DNA of 64,000 nt, from contig JACTMJ010000028.1 in the NCBI GenBank assembly GCA_014584705.1, positions 1 to 64,000 of the forward strand. The letters are read 5' to 3'. Shown here piece after piece: positions 51,964 through 62,012 of the stretch. Under the pieces are notes generated by a model. It saw only the letters and a program-made list of their open reading frames with translations, ran no database searches and had not been told where the DNA came from. The stretch comes from Acidobacteriota bacterium (GTDB taxonomy: Bacteria > Acidobacteriota > Terriglobia > Bryobacterales > Bryobacteraceae). The first letter of the stretch is position 1. The number at the start of each line of letters is the position of its first letter. Both the position numbers and the translations under genes were made by a program.

Positions 51964-52764
51964 CTAATGCGTCATTGCGTAAACGATATAGTTCAATGTC
52001 ATGCGGTAGGCTTGCGAAGTCCACTTTTCCGGATACATTGGCTCATCGGCGTGCTCCCACGCGTCGCCCAGATCGGAATTGTGGCAAATCGCCACCATCA
52101 CGCGGCCCTTATCGTCATAGACGCCGCGCCAATGCGGAACGTATCCGTCGTACTCCGCTTCCCGCCCTGTATATAGGTATTGGATTCCGGGAATCTGAAA
52201 TCGGTCCTCGATATCGAACACGGTGTGGTTAATCGCATCCGCTTCGGGGATATCGACGATCGGCCTGTCGGGAAATACCTTCGACATGCCGTCGGTAAAA
52301 ATCTCCCATTCCCGCGAGCCGTGGAAATCGTCCACCATCAGAAACCCGCCGCGCAGCAGATACTCACGCAGCCGGGCGGCCTGCGCATCCTCCAGTTCCC
52401 AGTGGCCCACTTCCACCGCGTACACCCATGGGTAATCGAAGATCCGGTCATCGTCGAGCGAGACGACTTCTTCCATGGACCGGATGTGCAATCGGCTCAG
52501 TCGTTTCAGCCCCACCGTGAGGTGGCGGTCCGCTTTCGGATAGTCTGTGGTCCAACTGCCGCGCCGGCCCCAAAGTCCTCCGATATTGATCTGCGGATAC
52601 TGCAGCCGCGCAAACACAAACTCCGTCCGCTCGGTCGGATTTTCCGGGATGGGCGCGTCCTCCTCCGGGTTTATGTAACGAAAGCCTCGTTGGAATGCAA
52701 ACGCAACGATACCGGCCAAAGCGAAAAGAACAACAAGAAAGAGTGCTCGTCTGGGAAATCTCAT
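51964..52764 (-). CDS. DUF4159 protein, exported
   Basis: A signal anchor (ALFLVVLFALAGIVAFAFQR) precedes a DUF4159 domain: FVFARLQYPQ, then WTTDYPKADRHLTVGLKRLS, LREYLLRGGFLMVDDFHGSR and AICHNSDLGDAWEHAD. DUF4159 adopts an amidotransferase-like fold and is regularly found with the MoxR/Bat operon; function unknown. 266 residues, 76 bases upstream of the vWA gene and probably the first gene of that part of the operon, since a 248-bp gap precedes it. Confidence 0.82.
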   Translation of the reverse strand: MRFPRRALFLVVLFALAGIVAFAFQRGFRYINPEEDAPIPENPTERTEFVFARLQYPQINIGGLWGRRGSWTTDYPKADRHLTVGLKRLSRLHIRSMEEVVSLDDDRIFDYPWVYAVEVGHWELEDAQAARLREYLLRGGFLMVDDFHGSREWEIFTDGMSKVFPDRPIVDIPEADAINHTVFDIEDRFQIPGIQYLYTGREAEYDGYVPHWRGVYDDKGRVMVAICHNSDLGDAWEHADEPMYPEKWTSQAYRMTLNYIVYAMTH

Positions 52765-53012
52765 GGGGCGCCCGAACTCTGCCGTTACCCAATACCCTAA
52801 CAGTTCAGTGGCTGAATCGGAGCGAGGGCATTACTGCTTGTACGCACCGAGGCGGGAATCGCGTTTCCTCAATCCGCCCTGGGGGTCACTGTTCCTGCGT
52901 GGAGGGAAAACGGGCTTTGTCTATAAGACGCCGGCCGCGGCGCAAAGAGTCGATAATCTTTTCCGCGTTCACCGCGCCGTTCCCTGCGCCACTTAGCGAC
53001 CCGGGCCGGCAT
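52765..53012. other. Intergenic gap inside the operon
   Basis: About 250 bases between the TPR lipoprotein and DUF4159. No gene seen. It probably holds an internal promoter for DUF4159 onward, but I could not choose boxes with confidence. Confidence 0.4.
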
Positions 53013-54884
53013 TCATCGGGCAGCGCCTCGCGCAGTGGCTGGAAGCAGCGCATCCGCCAACTTCCGCATTTGCGGCACGGGGGGCGGCTGTCCCGCCCCT
53101 TTCCACGCCTCCAACTCCCATTCCAGACTCTGTGGAAAGATCAAAGGCCAGAGCATGCCGTCGTCGGTCGCCACGGGAGGAATCCGCCGGGCGAAAATCT
53201 GTGCGGCTTCTGCCGCCTCACCCCGTTCCAGGAAACCCCACGCGGCAAGCGCGTGTGTAAACATCGCGGAGGCTTCCGGTGTCGCGTTGTCAGCCATCAC
53301 CAGCGCCTGCAGCCCCTCCGCGCTCAGGGGCGGGTGCAAACGCGCTTCGAGAAAAGTCGCGGCCGCCACCGTCATGCCCGGCGCATTTCCGCCCATCACG
53401 CGCGAGATCGCCGCAGCGCGCTCCGCGGGCGTCAACCCGGCCTTCGCCCCTTCGAGCAAACCTGCCAGCACGGGAGTCACTTCCGTACCATAACGAGGCG
53501 TGCGCGCTCGGAACTCCGCTACCAGTTGCGCGAGGCGGCCCTCGGCGATATCCCAAACATATAACTGGGAAGCCACCAGCCCACGATACGGGCGCGCCAG
53601 GGACCCCTGGCCGAGGATCGCCGTCAGGCTGGATCGGGCTTCCGCGCGACGCCCGCGAAGGAATTGCCATTGCGCCGCCCGCAATTCGGCCATCTGCTTG
53701 TTCGCCGTCCGCAGCAGCGCCAGATACTGCTCCATCCGCGAATCAGCCGCCGCCAGGTCGTCCGCGTACATCCGTGCCCAGGCTGCCTTGAAAAGCGCGA
53801 ACCCGCCCTGCCACTTTGGCCCCAGTTTGTGCGCCTTCTCATAGCTCTCGGCGGCCTCTGCGAACTTGCCGAAGAAGAACAGCACATCTCCCGTGGAATC
53901 CTCCACATTCGGGTCGGCGGGATTGAGCTTCCGGTACTCGCCCAGCGCCTCCATGGCTCCGGGCCTATTCCCGCCGAAGGCTTCCGCATAGGCGATCTGG
54001 TTCCATAACGCGGGGTTACGCCGGTCGGTCTTCGCCATCTCGCGCAATAATTTCACGGCATCGCCATAGCGACGCCGCTGCTGGTAAATCACGGCCAGCC
54101 GATTGGCAGCTTCGAGATCGTGGGGTGCGGCTTTCACCACCCCCGCCAGCGCGGATTCGATCTCAGCGTCGTTTTTGCGAAACGAAGCCAACTGCAATTC
54201 GGCGTATGCGCGATCGAGCGCCCGGTCCGCGGGCAGAGCTTTCAGCAGCCGGCCGGCTTCCTGTTCCGCCTTGCCGATCTCCCCGTTCCGCTGGTAGAGC
54301 GCCGCAAGCCGGAGAGAGGCGCTGGTAAACCGCGGGGCCAGCGATAGCGCCTCTCCGAGAAGCGAAATAGCCTGGGCCGTGTCCGTGGCGCGCAGAGCGC
54401 GGCCAAATGCCTCAAATGCCTTGGGGTTCGCGGTGGAGAATGGCGCGCCCGCCGCACCCGCCGCCTCCAATAGTCGTCGCAATTCCGGCAGCGCCTCACC
54501 CAGCGGGATGGGGCGGCCGTTCCCGAGTGGCCGCACCTGAGACGACGTCAGATTCTCGCGGTAAAGCTGGATCCGCAGCGCTTCGGGCCCCCCGCTAACG
54601 ATGCCCCGCAGGGCTTCCGTCGCCCCCAGAACCGCGGCACTCCCCGCGTCTGTCGCGCGAAGCGGAATCACATCCGGAACGCCTCGCATCTGGTCCGCCG
54701 CGGCCGTTTCCAGCGCATCCGCCAGCCACCGATTCCCGATCTCAGAACCCTGGTATTCAAACGGCAGCAGGGCAATCCGGCGAACGCCGTCGGGCGCGCC
54801 CTTCCGGCAGCCTCCAATCGCAAACAGAGCCGCCGTCAAGACGCCCCAAACCACCCATCGCTTCCACCGTTGATTAGAGAACAC
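53013..54884 (-). CDS. TPR lipoprotein, 623 aa
   Basis: GTG at 54884 gives a lipoprotein signal: basic KRW, hydrophobic WGVLTAALFAIGG, then Cys in GGC at about residue 26. The frame stays open to 55124 but that part overlaps the upstream gene and is non-coding. The N-terminal domain (RRIALLPFEYQGSEIGNRWL) resembles the beta-propeller-less TolB-like or adenylate-cyclase-associated 'LLPF' module; TPR repeats fill the rest (SASLRLAALYQRNGEIGKAE, NPALWNQIAYAEAFGGNR). It overlaps the preceding TPR gene by 11 bases, so it is co-translated. Substrate unknown. Confidence 0.7.
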   Translation of the reverse strand: MFSNQRWKRWVVWGVLTAALFAIGGCRKGAPDGVRRIALLPFEYQGSEIGNRWLADALETAAADQMRGVPDVIPLRATDAGSAAVLGATEALRGIVSGGPEALRIQLYRENLTSSQVRPLGNGRPIPLGEALPELRRLLEAAGAAGAPFSTANPKAFEAFGRALRATDTAQAISLLGEALSLAPRFTSASLRLAALYQRNGEIGKAEQEAGRLLKALPADRALDRAYAELQLASFRKNDAEIESALAGVVKAAPHDLEAANRLAVIYQQRRRYGDAVKLLREMAKTDRRNPALWNQIAYAEAFGGNRPGAMEALGEYRKLNPADPNVEDSTGDVLFFFGKFAEAAESYEKAHKLGPKWQGGFALFKAAWARMYADDLAAADSRMEQYLALLRTANKQMAELRAAQWQFLRGRRAEARSSLTAILGQGSLARPYRGLVASQLYVWDIAEGRLAQLVAEFRARTPRYGTEVTPVLAGLLEGAKAGLTPAERAAAISRVMGGNAPGMTVAAATFLEARLHPPLSAEGLQALVMADNATPEASAMFTHALAAWGFLERGEAAEAAQIFARRIPPVATDDGMLWPLIFPQSLEWELEAWKGAGQPPPVPQMRKLADALLPATARGAAR

Positions 54885-56133
54885 GAAACTCCGTCGCCAG
54901 AAGAGTCTGGAATTCGGGCACCGCCTGGAGCGCGGCAAAGTCTTCATCTTCCACAAACTTCTTCCGATCCTTGAAGCCTTCTTCGAGCGCTTTGCGCATG
55001 TAGAGCAGAGACCGGTCCAGATCCCCCTTCCGCGCGTACACTTTGGCGAGGTAGAAATGCAGGCTTGCCCGGTCGTCCACGCCCCGCTCCTGCAGGATGG
55101 TCCCCTGGCCGCCTTGCCGCTCAAAAATCATGGGATCGATTTCAATCGCCTTGGCGTAGTGAATACTGGCCTGCTCATATTCCTTGTTCGCCAGATAGGC
55201 CGTGCCAAGATTCCCGTGAATGCTCGCGGAATACGGCGTCACCGCCAGCGCCTTCTTATACTCCCCGATCGCGCGCGAAAAATGCCTTTGCGCGTGATAC
55301 ACGGCACCCAGGTTATTTCTTGCTTCCGCATACAGCGGATCGACGGAACTCGACTCCCGGTAGCATCTCGAAGCGGCTGGAAAATCCAGCATCTGGTGGT
55401 AGCTGATTCCGATCTTGTTCCACAAGACAGCCTGCTTGCGTTGATCCTGACGCACGAGGCGGTCATAGATCTCCGCCGCCTCCGCCGGGCGGCCGTGCTT
55501 CGCCAGAAAACTCGCCTGCTCCGCGGGACTCAAGTTTTCCGGCATCGCCACGGCTTCCGCAAGCTCGGCCGAAACGGGAGCCGGAGGCTGAAGGCGGGTT
55601 GCCGCTTCAGGAACGGCGGGAGTGTGGCCGCCGATACCCAAGGCCGCCAACAATCGGGCGAAAAACCCGGATGAAGAGCCCGGCAGATACTGCTGCTTTT
55701 CTTTCAGCTCCGCCGCCTTCTTCTCCTGTTGCTTCGCGGTGCTTTCCGCCGCCCGGGCTTCCGCCTCGCGCGCACTCCCGCGGAGCGACACGGCATAGAG
55801 CCGGAGCAAATCCGCGCGACGCTCCGTCACGCGAGCCAGTTCCTCCTGGTAAGCATCCGCGGCGGCGCGGTACATCTTGCGCGCCATCAGAATATCCGCC
55901 CGCTGCTCGGCGCTGATTTCCGACCGGATGGGAAGCGCTTTCTCTTTCGTCCGTAACCCCTGATCCTGGCCCGGCGGAGGCGTCCTAAGGCTGTCCGCCA
56001 CGGTACTCCCGCTGGCGGAGGGGACCAGTTGGCTTCCCGTCAATTGAGCGGAGGCAACCGTTGCGGCCATCACGGAAATGGACCCGGCCAGAACCCCCCG
56101 CGTGAAAGAAGAGGCGATGACGTGGGCGTACAT
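54874..56133 (-). CDS. Exported TPR protein, 419 aa
   Basis: ATG at 56133 has AAGGAGG six bases upstream, better than the in-frame ATG at 56154. A signal peptide (GVLAGSISVMAATVASAQ) precedes a region with an Ala/Glu/Lys coiled stretch (AEARAAESTAKQQEKKAAEL) and then four to five TPRs (LYAEARNNLGAVYHAQRHFS, SASIHGNLGTAYLANKEYEQ). Likely a periplasmic assembly scaffold. It follows the penicillin-binding protein gene by 17 bases. Confidence 0.72.
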   Translation of the reverse strand: MYAHVIASSFTRGVLAGSISVMAATVASAQLTGSQLVPSASGSTVADSLRTPPPGQDQGLRTKEKALPIRSEISAEQRADILMARKMYRAAADAYQEELARVTERRADLLRLYAVSLRGSAREAEARAAESTAKQQEKKAAELKEKQQYLPGSSSGFFARLLAALGIGGHTPAVPEAATRLQPPAPVSAELAEAVAMPENLSPAEQASFLAKHGRPAEAAEIYDRLVRQDQRKQAVLWNKIGISYHQMLDFPAASRCYRESSSVDPLYAEARNNLGAVYHAQRHFSRAIGEYKKALAVTPYSASIHGNLGTAYLANKEYEQASIHYAKAIEIDPMIFERQGGQGTILQERGVDDRASLHFYLAKVYARKGDLDRSLLYMRKALEEGFKDRKKFVEDEDFAALQAVPEFQTLLATEFRVL

Positions 56134-56150
56134 GGCGCGCCTCCTTAGCC

Positions 56151-58772
56151 TCATTTAATCACATCGAGCAATCGGCGGAACAGGCCTTTCTTTGGCTGCT
56201 GGCGGGTAGCATTGCTATCTTCCGGAACCTTTGCGGGAGGGGGTTCGCTGTCCGGACGCCGCTGTGCCACGGTCTGATGGCTGGTGTCTGAATTTCGTCC
56301 CGGCTTGAGCGCTTCCACGGCGTTCGAAACGATGTCCCAGCCCGAAACACGGCTCCCCGCTGGAGCACCGCGGAACCCCGACGGATAGGCCTGCATCGGT
56401 TGCGTACCAGCCACGAACACCTCACTTTCGAGTTCATAGCACGGCGGCAATCCCTTATCCAGCCGTTCTTCGGACGGCACATACGCGGGGCTCGCCATCT
56501 TGAACGCCTCCGGGCACACATCCGCCCGCACGACGCCTTCCGGTTCCGGAAAATCGCTCACCCGCTCATAGTCCGGCAGTTCGTGCGCCTTCTTCATGAA
56601 CAGCGTCCAGATGGGCAATGCGGAGCGCCCGCCTTCGATCTTGAGGTCAGTGTTGTCATCCAGGCCCACCCAGACGATACAGATGAGCTTGGAGGTAAAA
56701 CCCGCAAACCAGCCGTCGTGAGAGCTGCCTGTTTTCCCCGCGGCGGGCAGGTAAAAGCCCCGGCTGCGGACCCCGGCGCCCGTGCCCCGCCGCAGCACGT
56801 CCCGCATCACGTCCAATGTGATGTAGGCCACGCGCGGATCCATCGCCCGTTCCTTCTTCACTTCGTGCGTGTAGATCACATGGCCATTGTCGTCGCGGAC
56901 CAGCCCCACGCTGAACGGTTTCAATCGCTCACCCAGGTTGGGGAATACGGTGTACGCCCCCGCGATCTCCACCGGAGTCACTTCGTACGAACCCAGCGCG
57001 ATCGAAGGCGTCGCGCTCAATGGCGATTCAATTCCCGCGGCCCGCGCCGTCCGCACCACATTGCGAAGCCCCGCCATCTCCGCCGTTTTCACCGCCGGGA
57101 TATTCAGGCTGCGGCGCATCGCTTCCCGCAGGGTCACCGCGCCCGCGAACTTCATCCCGAAGTTGTTCGGGTTATATTCCTGGCCGCCACCGAACTCGAA
57201 CGAGGTCGGCTCGTCTTCCACAACCGAAATCGGAGTAAGCACCTGCCCGGTGTTCTCGACGGCAGTTGCGAATGCGGTTGCATAAACAAATGGCTTAAAG
57301 ATAGAACCCGGCTGCCGTGACGCCACAGCCCGGTTCAGCTGAGACTCCGCATAGTTTCGGCCTCCTACCATCGCGCGAATCGCCCCGGTTTCCGGGTCGA
57401 GCACCACCATGGCGGCCTGCGCCCTCGGCGGCTTCTGCCCTTTCCAGCGCCGCTGCTTTGAGACCTGCTCGTCCACCAGCTTCATCCCCTCGTTCACCGC
57501 CTCCACCGCGTAGCGTTGCAGGCGAAGATCCAGAGAGGTATAGACGCGGTACGACTTTTCCGTAAAGTCGATGTCGCCGAACTGCTCCTGCAGTTGGCGG
57601 TTCACGTAATCCACAAAATACGGCGCGTCGGCTGATTCCATCGGCTCATCGGTGAGCCGCAGCCCCTGGGCGATCGAATCGCGATACTGCTTCTCGTTGA
57701 TGTAGCCGTTATCGCGCATCAACTGCAGCACGACGTTTCGCTTCTTAATCACGCGTTCCGGGCTGCGATACGGGTTGTAATAGCTGGGCCGGTTCAGGAT
57801 GCCCGCGATCGTCGCCGCTTCGGGAATCGTCAGATTTTGCACCGCTTTCCCGAAGTAGGATTGGGATGCTTCCCCGAACCCGTGGATGCTGAAGCTGCCC
57901 CTGCGCCCCATGTAGATGTGGTTCGCGTAGTAGGTAAAAATCTGTTCCTTGGTGAGCTTGCTTTCAAGATGCAGCGTAATCAGCGCCTCGGTGGCTTTGC
58001 GTCTCCAGTTCTTGTCGTAGGCCCCGATCAATCCGCGGGCAAGCTGCATCGTAAGTGTGGAGGACCCTTGTGCGTAGCGGCCTTCCTTGAGGTCAATTAG
58101 CGCCACTTTCAGGATGCGCAGCGGGTCAAAACCGGAATGTTCAAAAAACCGCTTGTCCTCCGAGGAAATCACCGCCTGCACCAGCGCCGGCGGAATTTCC
58201 TTAAACTCAAGCAGCCTGCGCTTCTCCCGGTTGTCGTCGGAAAGGTGCGTAATCAGTTCGGGCTCAAGCAGGTAGCGGTTCCGCCGGGTATTGTCGCGGA
58301 GAGAGATAATCTCGCTCACGCGCCCGCCCTCAAAGCGAACCACTCCGCCTTCCATATCGAAGTAGGATTCCGGGCCGGGGTAGATCTCCACCGCGTCATC
58401 CACGCGACGGTACCATCCGAGCCGGTTGCTCCTCCGTTCGTCGTAGCCGCTGCGTCTGAGCTGGGCCACAATCGCGTCCGGGCTGGATGCATCGCCGATC
58501 GCCACCCGCACGGGGGAAGCGAAAATCAGGGACGTGGTCTGGAAGGGTCCGCGCTCCAATTGAGCGTCAATCATCCGGGCGAACTGCGTGTAGTAGTACG
58601 CGATCACCGCCAGGCCGATAACAGCCGACACGCCGGTGACGACGGCCAACACCTTCGTTGCGCGGCTGCGAAGCACTCGCGCGAGCACGCCCGGGCCGCC
58701 CGGCCCCTGTTTCTTGCGCTTCGACAAATACAAGCCTCTCGGCGTTATTGTCTCACGTGTTCCCCGCCCCAT
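56151..58772 (-). CDS. Class A penicillin-binding protein (PBP1b-like)
   Basis: Cytoplasmic basic tail, one membrane segment (VLAVVTGVSAVIGLAVIAYYY), a UB2H-like domain (GPFQTTSLIFASPVRVAIG), the glycosyltransferase domain with EDKRFFEHSGFD and QGSSTLTMQLARGLI, and the transpeptidase domain with SxxK in PGSIFKPF, SxN in RRSLNIP and KTG in AAGKTGSS. It polymerises and cross-links peptidoglycan. The UB2H module points to the PBP1b branch. The start is uncertain: I use 58772 (MGRGTRET); 58862 and a GTG at 58889 are in frame. The C-terminal ~70 residues are Pro/Ser-rich. First gene of the long minus-strand operon. Confidence 0.88.
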   Translation of the reverse strand: MGRGTRETITPRGLYLSKRKKQGPGGPGVLARVLRSRATKVLAVVTGVSAVIGLAVIAYYYTQFARMIDAQLERGPFQTTSLIFASPVRVAIGDASSPDAIVAQLRRSGYDERRSNRLGWYRRVDDAVEIYPGPESYFDMEGGVVRFEGGRVSEIISLRDNTRRNRYLLEPELITHLSDDNREKRRLLEFKEIPPALVQAVISSEDKRFFEHSGFDPLRILKVALIDLKEGRYAQGSSTLTMQLARGLIGAYDKNWRRKATEALITLHLESKLTKEQIFTYYANHIYMGRRGSFSIHGFGEASQSYFGKAVQNLTIPEAATIAGILNRPSYYNPYRSPERVIKKRNVVLQLMRDNGYINEKQYRDSIAQGLRLTDEPMESADAPYFVDYVNRQLQEQFGDIDFTEKSYRVYTSLDLRLQRYAVEAVNEGMKLVDEQVSKQRRWKGQKPPRAQAAMVVLDPETGAIRAMVGGRNYAESQLNRAVASRQPGSIFKPFVYATAFATAVENTGQVLTPISVVEDEPTSFEFGGGQEYNPNNFGMKFAGAVTLREAMRRSLNIPAVKTAEMAGLRNVVRTARAAGIESPLSATPSIALGSYEVTPVEIAGAYTVFPNLGERLKPFSVGLVRDDNGHVIYTHEVKKERAMDPRVAYITLDVMRDVLRRGTGAGVRSRGFYLPAAGKTGSSHDGWFAGFTSKLICIVWVGLDDNTDLKIEGGRSALPIWTLFMKKAHELPDYERVSDFPEPEGVVRADVCPEAFKMASPAYVPSEERLDKGLPPCYELESEVFVAGTQPMQAYPSGFRGAPAGSRVSGWDIVSNAVEALKPGRNSDTSHQTVAQRRPDSEPPPAKVPEDSNATRQQPKKGLFRRLLDVIK

Positions 58773-58972
58773 CCGCGACGCTCCGGTTGCGGAGTGGCCG
58801 CGCGCACGTGGATCGCCGCTCTTCCGCATCCTGGGACGAACCGCGCGCTCCTCTCGTTTCATTGGCCATTGCGATAGGATAGTCAGCACTTACGGCACGT
58901 TCGGAGAGCCGCCGCCGCTTCCGCGGCAGTGCGAACGTGCCGGGAACACCGCCAGCCGGAGGAAACCGAATT

Positions 58973-60295
58973 ATGCAGCGACGACGATTTCTGCACAGCA
59001 CCGCCGCCAGCACTCTTCTGCTGCGCGGGTTTCAGATGAAGGCGGCCGACGACACGCCCGCGCTGCTCGGCGGCTCGCCCGTCCGCCGCGAGAAATGGCC
59101 CTCCTGGCCCGTCTTCAATCAGACCGAAGAAAACGGCCTGCTCGACGTGCTGCGCAGCGGCCTCTGGGGCCGGGGCGGGGGCCACCGGGTGGAGGAGTTC
59201 GAACGATCCTACGCCAAGCTGCTCGGCTCAGCCCACTGCCTGGCGACCGCCAACGGAACCAGCGCCCTGATCACCAGCCTGGGCGCCTTTGGCATCGGTG
59301 CCGGCGACGAGGTCATCATTCCGCCCTATACCTTCGTCGCTACCCTCAACGCCGTTCTGCTCCACTACGCTTTGCCCGTCTTCGTCGATACCGATATCGA
59401 GTCTTTCCAGATCAACCATCGTAAGATCGAGGCCGCCATCACACCCGCCACCAAACTCATCATGCCGGTGCAACTCGGCGGCGGAATGGCGGAGATGGAC
59501 GAGATTCTGGAAGTCGCCAACGCGCACAAGATCCCGGTGCTCGAAGACGCCTGCCAATCCCACCTGGCCGAATGGCGCGGCAAGCGTTCCGGCACTCTGG
59601 GCAAGGCCGGCTGCTTTAGCTTCCAGGCATCGAAGAATCTGAATAGCGGCGAAGGCGGAGCGATCGTTTCCGACGACGGCGAGTTTATTGAGCGCTGCTA
59701 CGCCTTCCACAACAACGGCCGCGGACGCAAAGTGACCAATTACAATTTCAGCTACGCTTCGAACGGGGCGAACCTGCGCCTTACGGAGTTTCAAGCTGCA
59801 ATTCTGCTGGCACAGATGCGCCGCGTGGAGGCCCAATCTTCCACGCGGGAGCAGAACGCCCGCTACCTTACGCTTCAGCTTAAGAAGATCGACGGAATCA
59901 CTCCCGCGATCGACTATGGCGGCACCACGCGCAACGCCTACCACCTCTACATGTTCCGCTACAATCCGGAGAACTTCGCCGGTCTTCCCCGCTCGACGTT
60001 TATCAAGGCGCTCAACGCCGAAGGCATCAGTTGCGGCGCGGGCTATTCCCCGCTCACCGAAGAACCCTTTCTGAAAGCGCGCCTGGAATCCGCAGCGTAC
60101 AAGAAGATCTACGGAGAAAAGCGGATCGCCGAAGTGATGGAACAAAACCGCTGCCCGGATAACGTTCGCTTGTGCAATGAGGCCGTCTGGTTCACGCAGA
60201 CGATGCTTCTGGGCGGGCGCGGCGATATGGACAATATCGTCGCCGCGATTCAGAAGATTCAGAAGCATGCTGCGGCGCTCAAGGCGCGCGCCTGA
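58973..60295 (+). CDS. Tat-exported DegT/DnrJ/EryC1/StrS-type aminotransferase-like protein
   Basis: ATG at 58973 after GGAGG. The N-terminus [19 protein letters not shown] is a twin-arginine signal, unusual for this normally cytoplasmic family. The fold-type I PLP core is intact: [12 protein letters not shown], the [12 protein letters not shown] loop, [12 protein letters not shown], and the PLP lysine in [13 protein letters not shown]. 440 residues. Family members are sugar aminotransferases or dehydratases; with export, a folded PLP-loaded enzyme would act in the periplasm. It diverges from the penicillin-binding-protein operon. Confidence 0.82.
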   Translation: MQRRRFLHSTAASTLLLRGFQMKAADDTPALLGGSPVRREKWPSWPVFNQTEENGLLDVLRSGLWGRGGGHRVEEFERSYAKLLGSAHCLATANGTSALITSLGAFGIGAGDEVIIPPYTFVATLNAVLLHYALPVFVDTDIESFQINHRKIEAAITPATKLIMPVQLGGGMAEMDEILEVANAHKIPVLEDACQSHLAEWRGKRSGTLGKAGCFSFQASKNLNSGEGGAIVSDDGEFIERCYAFHNNGRGRKVTNYNFSYASNGANLRLTEFQAAILLAQMRRVEAQSSTREQNARYLTLQLKKIDGITPAIDYGGTTRNAYHLYMFRYNPENFAGLPRSTFIKALNAEGISCGAGYSPLTEEPFLKARLESAAYKKIYGEKRIAEVMEQNRCPDNVRLCNEAVWFTQTMLLGGRGDMDNIVAAIQKIQKHAAALKARA

Positions 60296-60296
60296 C

Positions 60297-60326
60297 GGGG
60301 GCTCCCGCGCTACGCGGGAGCAAGCC
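60297..60326. terminator. Bidirectional hairpin between convergent genes
   Basis: GCTCCCGCG (60301-60309) and CGCGGGAGC (60313-60321) pair perfectly around CTA, with outer GGGG/CCCC extending the stem. The loop CTA is the stop codon (TAG) of the minus-strand oxidoreductase gene, so the terminator begins inside that stop. Confidence 0.6.
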
Positions 60327-62001
60327 CCAGAATCTGCTTATCGGCCGCCAGCCGGTCGCGCAGCCGTTCATAACGAACGCTCTGCACGATCTGTCCGTTA
60401 TCGAGCGCCATGCAGGCGGCGGTCGCGGCCGATTGCCCCATCACCATGAACACCGGCTCCATGCGGATAGAGCCATAGGCAATGTGAGACGCCCCCAGGC
60501 ATATCGGCACCAGCAGATTGCCCGCCTCTTCCTTCTTCGGCACGATGGATTGGTAGCTGATGGGGTACGGCTTGAACCCGCCCTTCTGCACGTTCCCTTC
60601 ATTCCGCACGAAGCCCGCCGTGGTCACGTAGCGCTGCACGTTGTGGGAATCCATCCCGTAAGCGCCCATGCCCACGGAGTCCTTCGCCAACTCGCGCGCT
60701 TCCACATGATGCTGGGTCATCACCACCGGGCTCAGCATCCGCCGCGCTTCCCGCACGTAAATCTGCGTAGGAAAATGCCCGTTCGTCACGAACTCATCCT
60801 TCGGCCAACCCCACTGCCGGTACCAATCGCGAATCGGCTTCGGCACGCGCGTATGGTTTTGCAGCGTCCACAGGTATCCCTTCGTGTAGACTTGGTGCCG
60901 TTCGACGATGCGCTGCCGCACGGCATAGTCTCCATCGGGATACTCGTAGTTCGCCCCCATGTAATCGGTCGAAACCGCGCCATGGTTATTCGTATCGGTC
61001 TTGGCATTGGGCAGCGGATCCCACTTCTGCGATGGCCTGTGATACTTTCCGCTCTCGGCATAGCGAAGCAGCATCTCGTGGTCCAGTTCGTTGTAACCCT
61101 CGGGTTTCTCGATGGGCAACTGATTCCCCTTGGCCGTGGTCATGCAAAGGCGGAAGCAGTATGCCTGGATGCGATGGTCCCCCTCGCCCTCCACGCCGGG
61201 GCCTTTCGGATCGATAATCGGCAGCAGGCCGCTCTTCGGGTTTCCCGCCTTCACATACGGATCCACGTTGCATCCGTCCGGAAACTGGTGCAGATGCTTC
61301 CAGCCCGCCTGCACCCCGTTGTAAGTCTCCTGATACTTCGCGTTGGCTTCCCGCCCGGTGGTATAGCTCACGCCCGCCTTGGCCAGCAGATCGCCCTCGT
61401 ACGAGGCATCGATGAACATGCCGCCCGTGTAAACGGTGCCATCCTCCATTGCAATGGATTCGATCCAGGGGCCGGACTTCTTCACGCCGCGGCCGGGGCG
61501 CAAATCGAGGCGCTTGCCGGTCTCCACCTCGATACCGTGCTCCCGCATGAGGTCCCGGTACACTTCCGAGGCGATCTTCGGTTCAAAGGTCCACATGGCG
61601 TCTTCGCCGTGGACGTTCTCCGAATGCCGTTTCGTATAGTAATCGGCGCGGCTCTCCCACGCCCACATCCCTTCCGGGTCATACTTGGCTTTGATGCGCT
61701 GGTAGTATTCGCGGGCAATGCCCCCGATCACCTGCTTGTTGCCGATGTCGGTCCAACTCAGGCCGCCCGTGGTGAGCCCGCCGACATGCCCATCCGGGTC
61801 AAGCAGCAGCACAGTCTTGCCCATCCGCCGCACCTGCACCGCGGCCGCGATTCCGGCCGAGGTCGCACCATAGATCACGACTTCCGCCATGCCGGATGCG
61901 GCAGCCAGCCGCTGCGCACCCATCGTGGCCAGCAGCGGGGAGGCCAGCCACAGGAAGCTCTCGCGGCGGCTAAAGGAAGGAATCGCGGGATTCGGTTTCA
62001 T
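60310..62001 (-). CDS. FAD-dependent oxidoreductase, probably exported
   Basis: Start ATG 62001 (MKPNPAIPSFSRRESFLWL): a near-Tat motif and hydrophobic stretch suggest export of the folded flavoprotein. The dinucleotide fold VVIYGATSAGIAAAVQVRRM, then LLDPDGHVGGLTTGGLSWTD, GGMFIDASYEGDLLAKAGVS and a C-terminal GQSAATAACMALDNG place it in the FAD_oxidored (PF12831) group, whose members act on varied, often carbohydrate-related, substrates. 563 residues. Eleven bases downstream of the membrane-protein gene, so co-transcribed. Confidence 0.78.
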   Translation of the reverse strand: MKPNPAIPSFSRRESFLWLASPLLATMGAQRLAAASGMAEVVIYGATSAGIAAAVQVRRMGKTVLLLDPDGHVGGLTTGGLSWTDIGNKQVIGGIAREYYQRIKAKYDPEGMWAWESRADYYTKRHSENVHGEDAMWTFEPKIASEVYRDLMREHGIEVETGKRLDLRPGRGVKKSGPWIESIAMEDGTVYTGGMFIDASYEGDLLAKAGVSYTTGREANAKYQETYNGVQAGWKHLHQFPDGCNVDPYVKAGNPKSGLLPIIDPKGPGVEGEGDHRIQAYCFRLCMTTAKGNQLPIEKPEGYNELDHEMLLRYAESGKYHRPSQKWDPLPNAKTDTNNHGAVSTDYMGANYEYPDGDYAVRQRIVERHQVYTKGYLWTLQNHTRVPKPIRDWYRQWGWPKDEFVTNGHFPTQIYVREARRMLSPVVMTQHHVEARELAKDSVGMGAYGMDSHNVQRYVTTAGFVRNEGNVQKGGFKPYPISYQSIVPKKEEAGNLLVPICLGASHIAYGSIRMEPVFMVMGQSAATAACMALDNGQIVQSVRYERLRDRLAADKQILGLAPA

Positions 62002-62012
62002 CTTGTCTGCGA

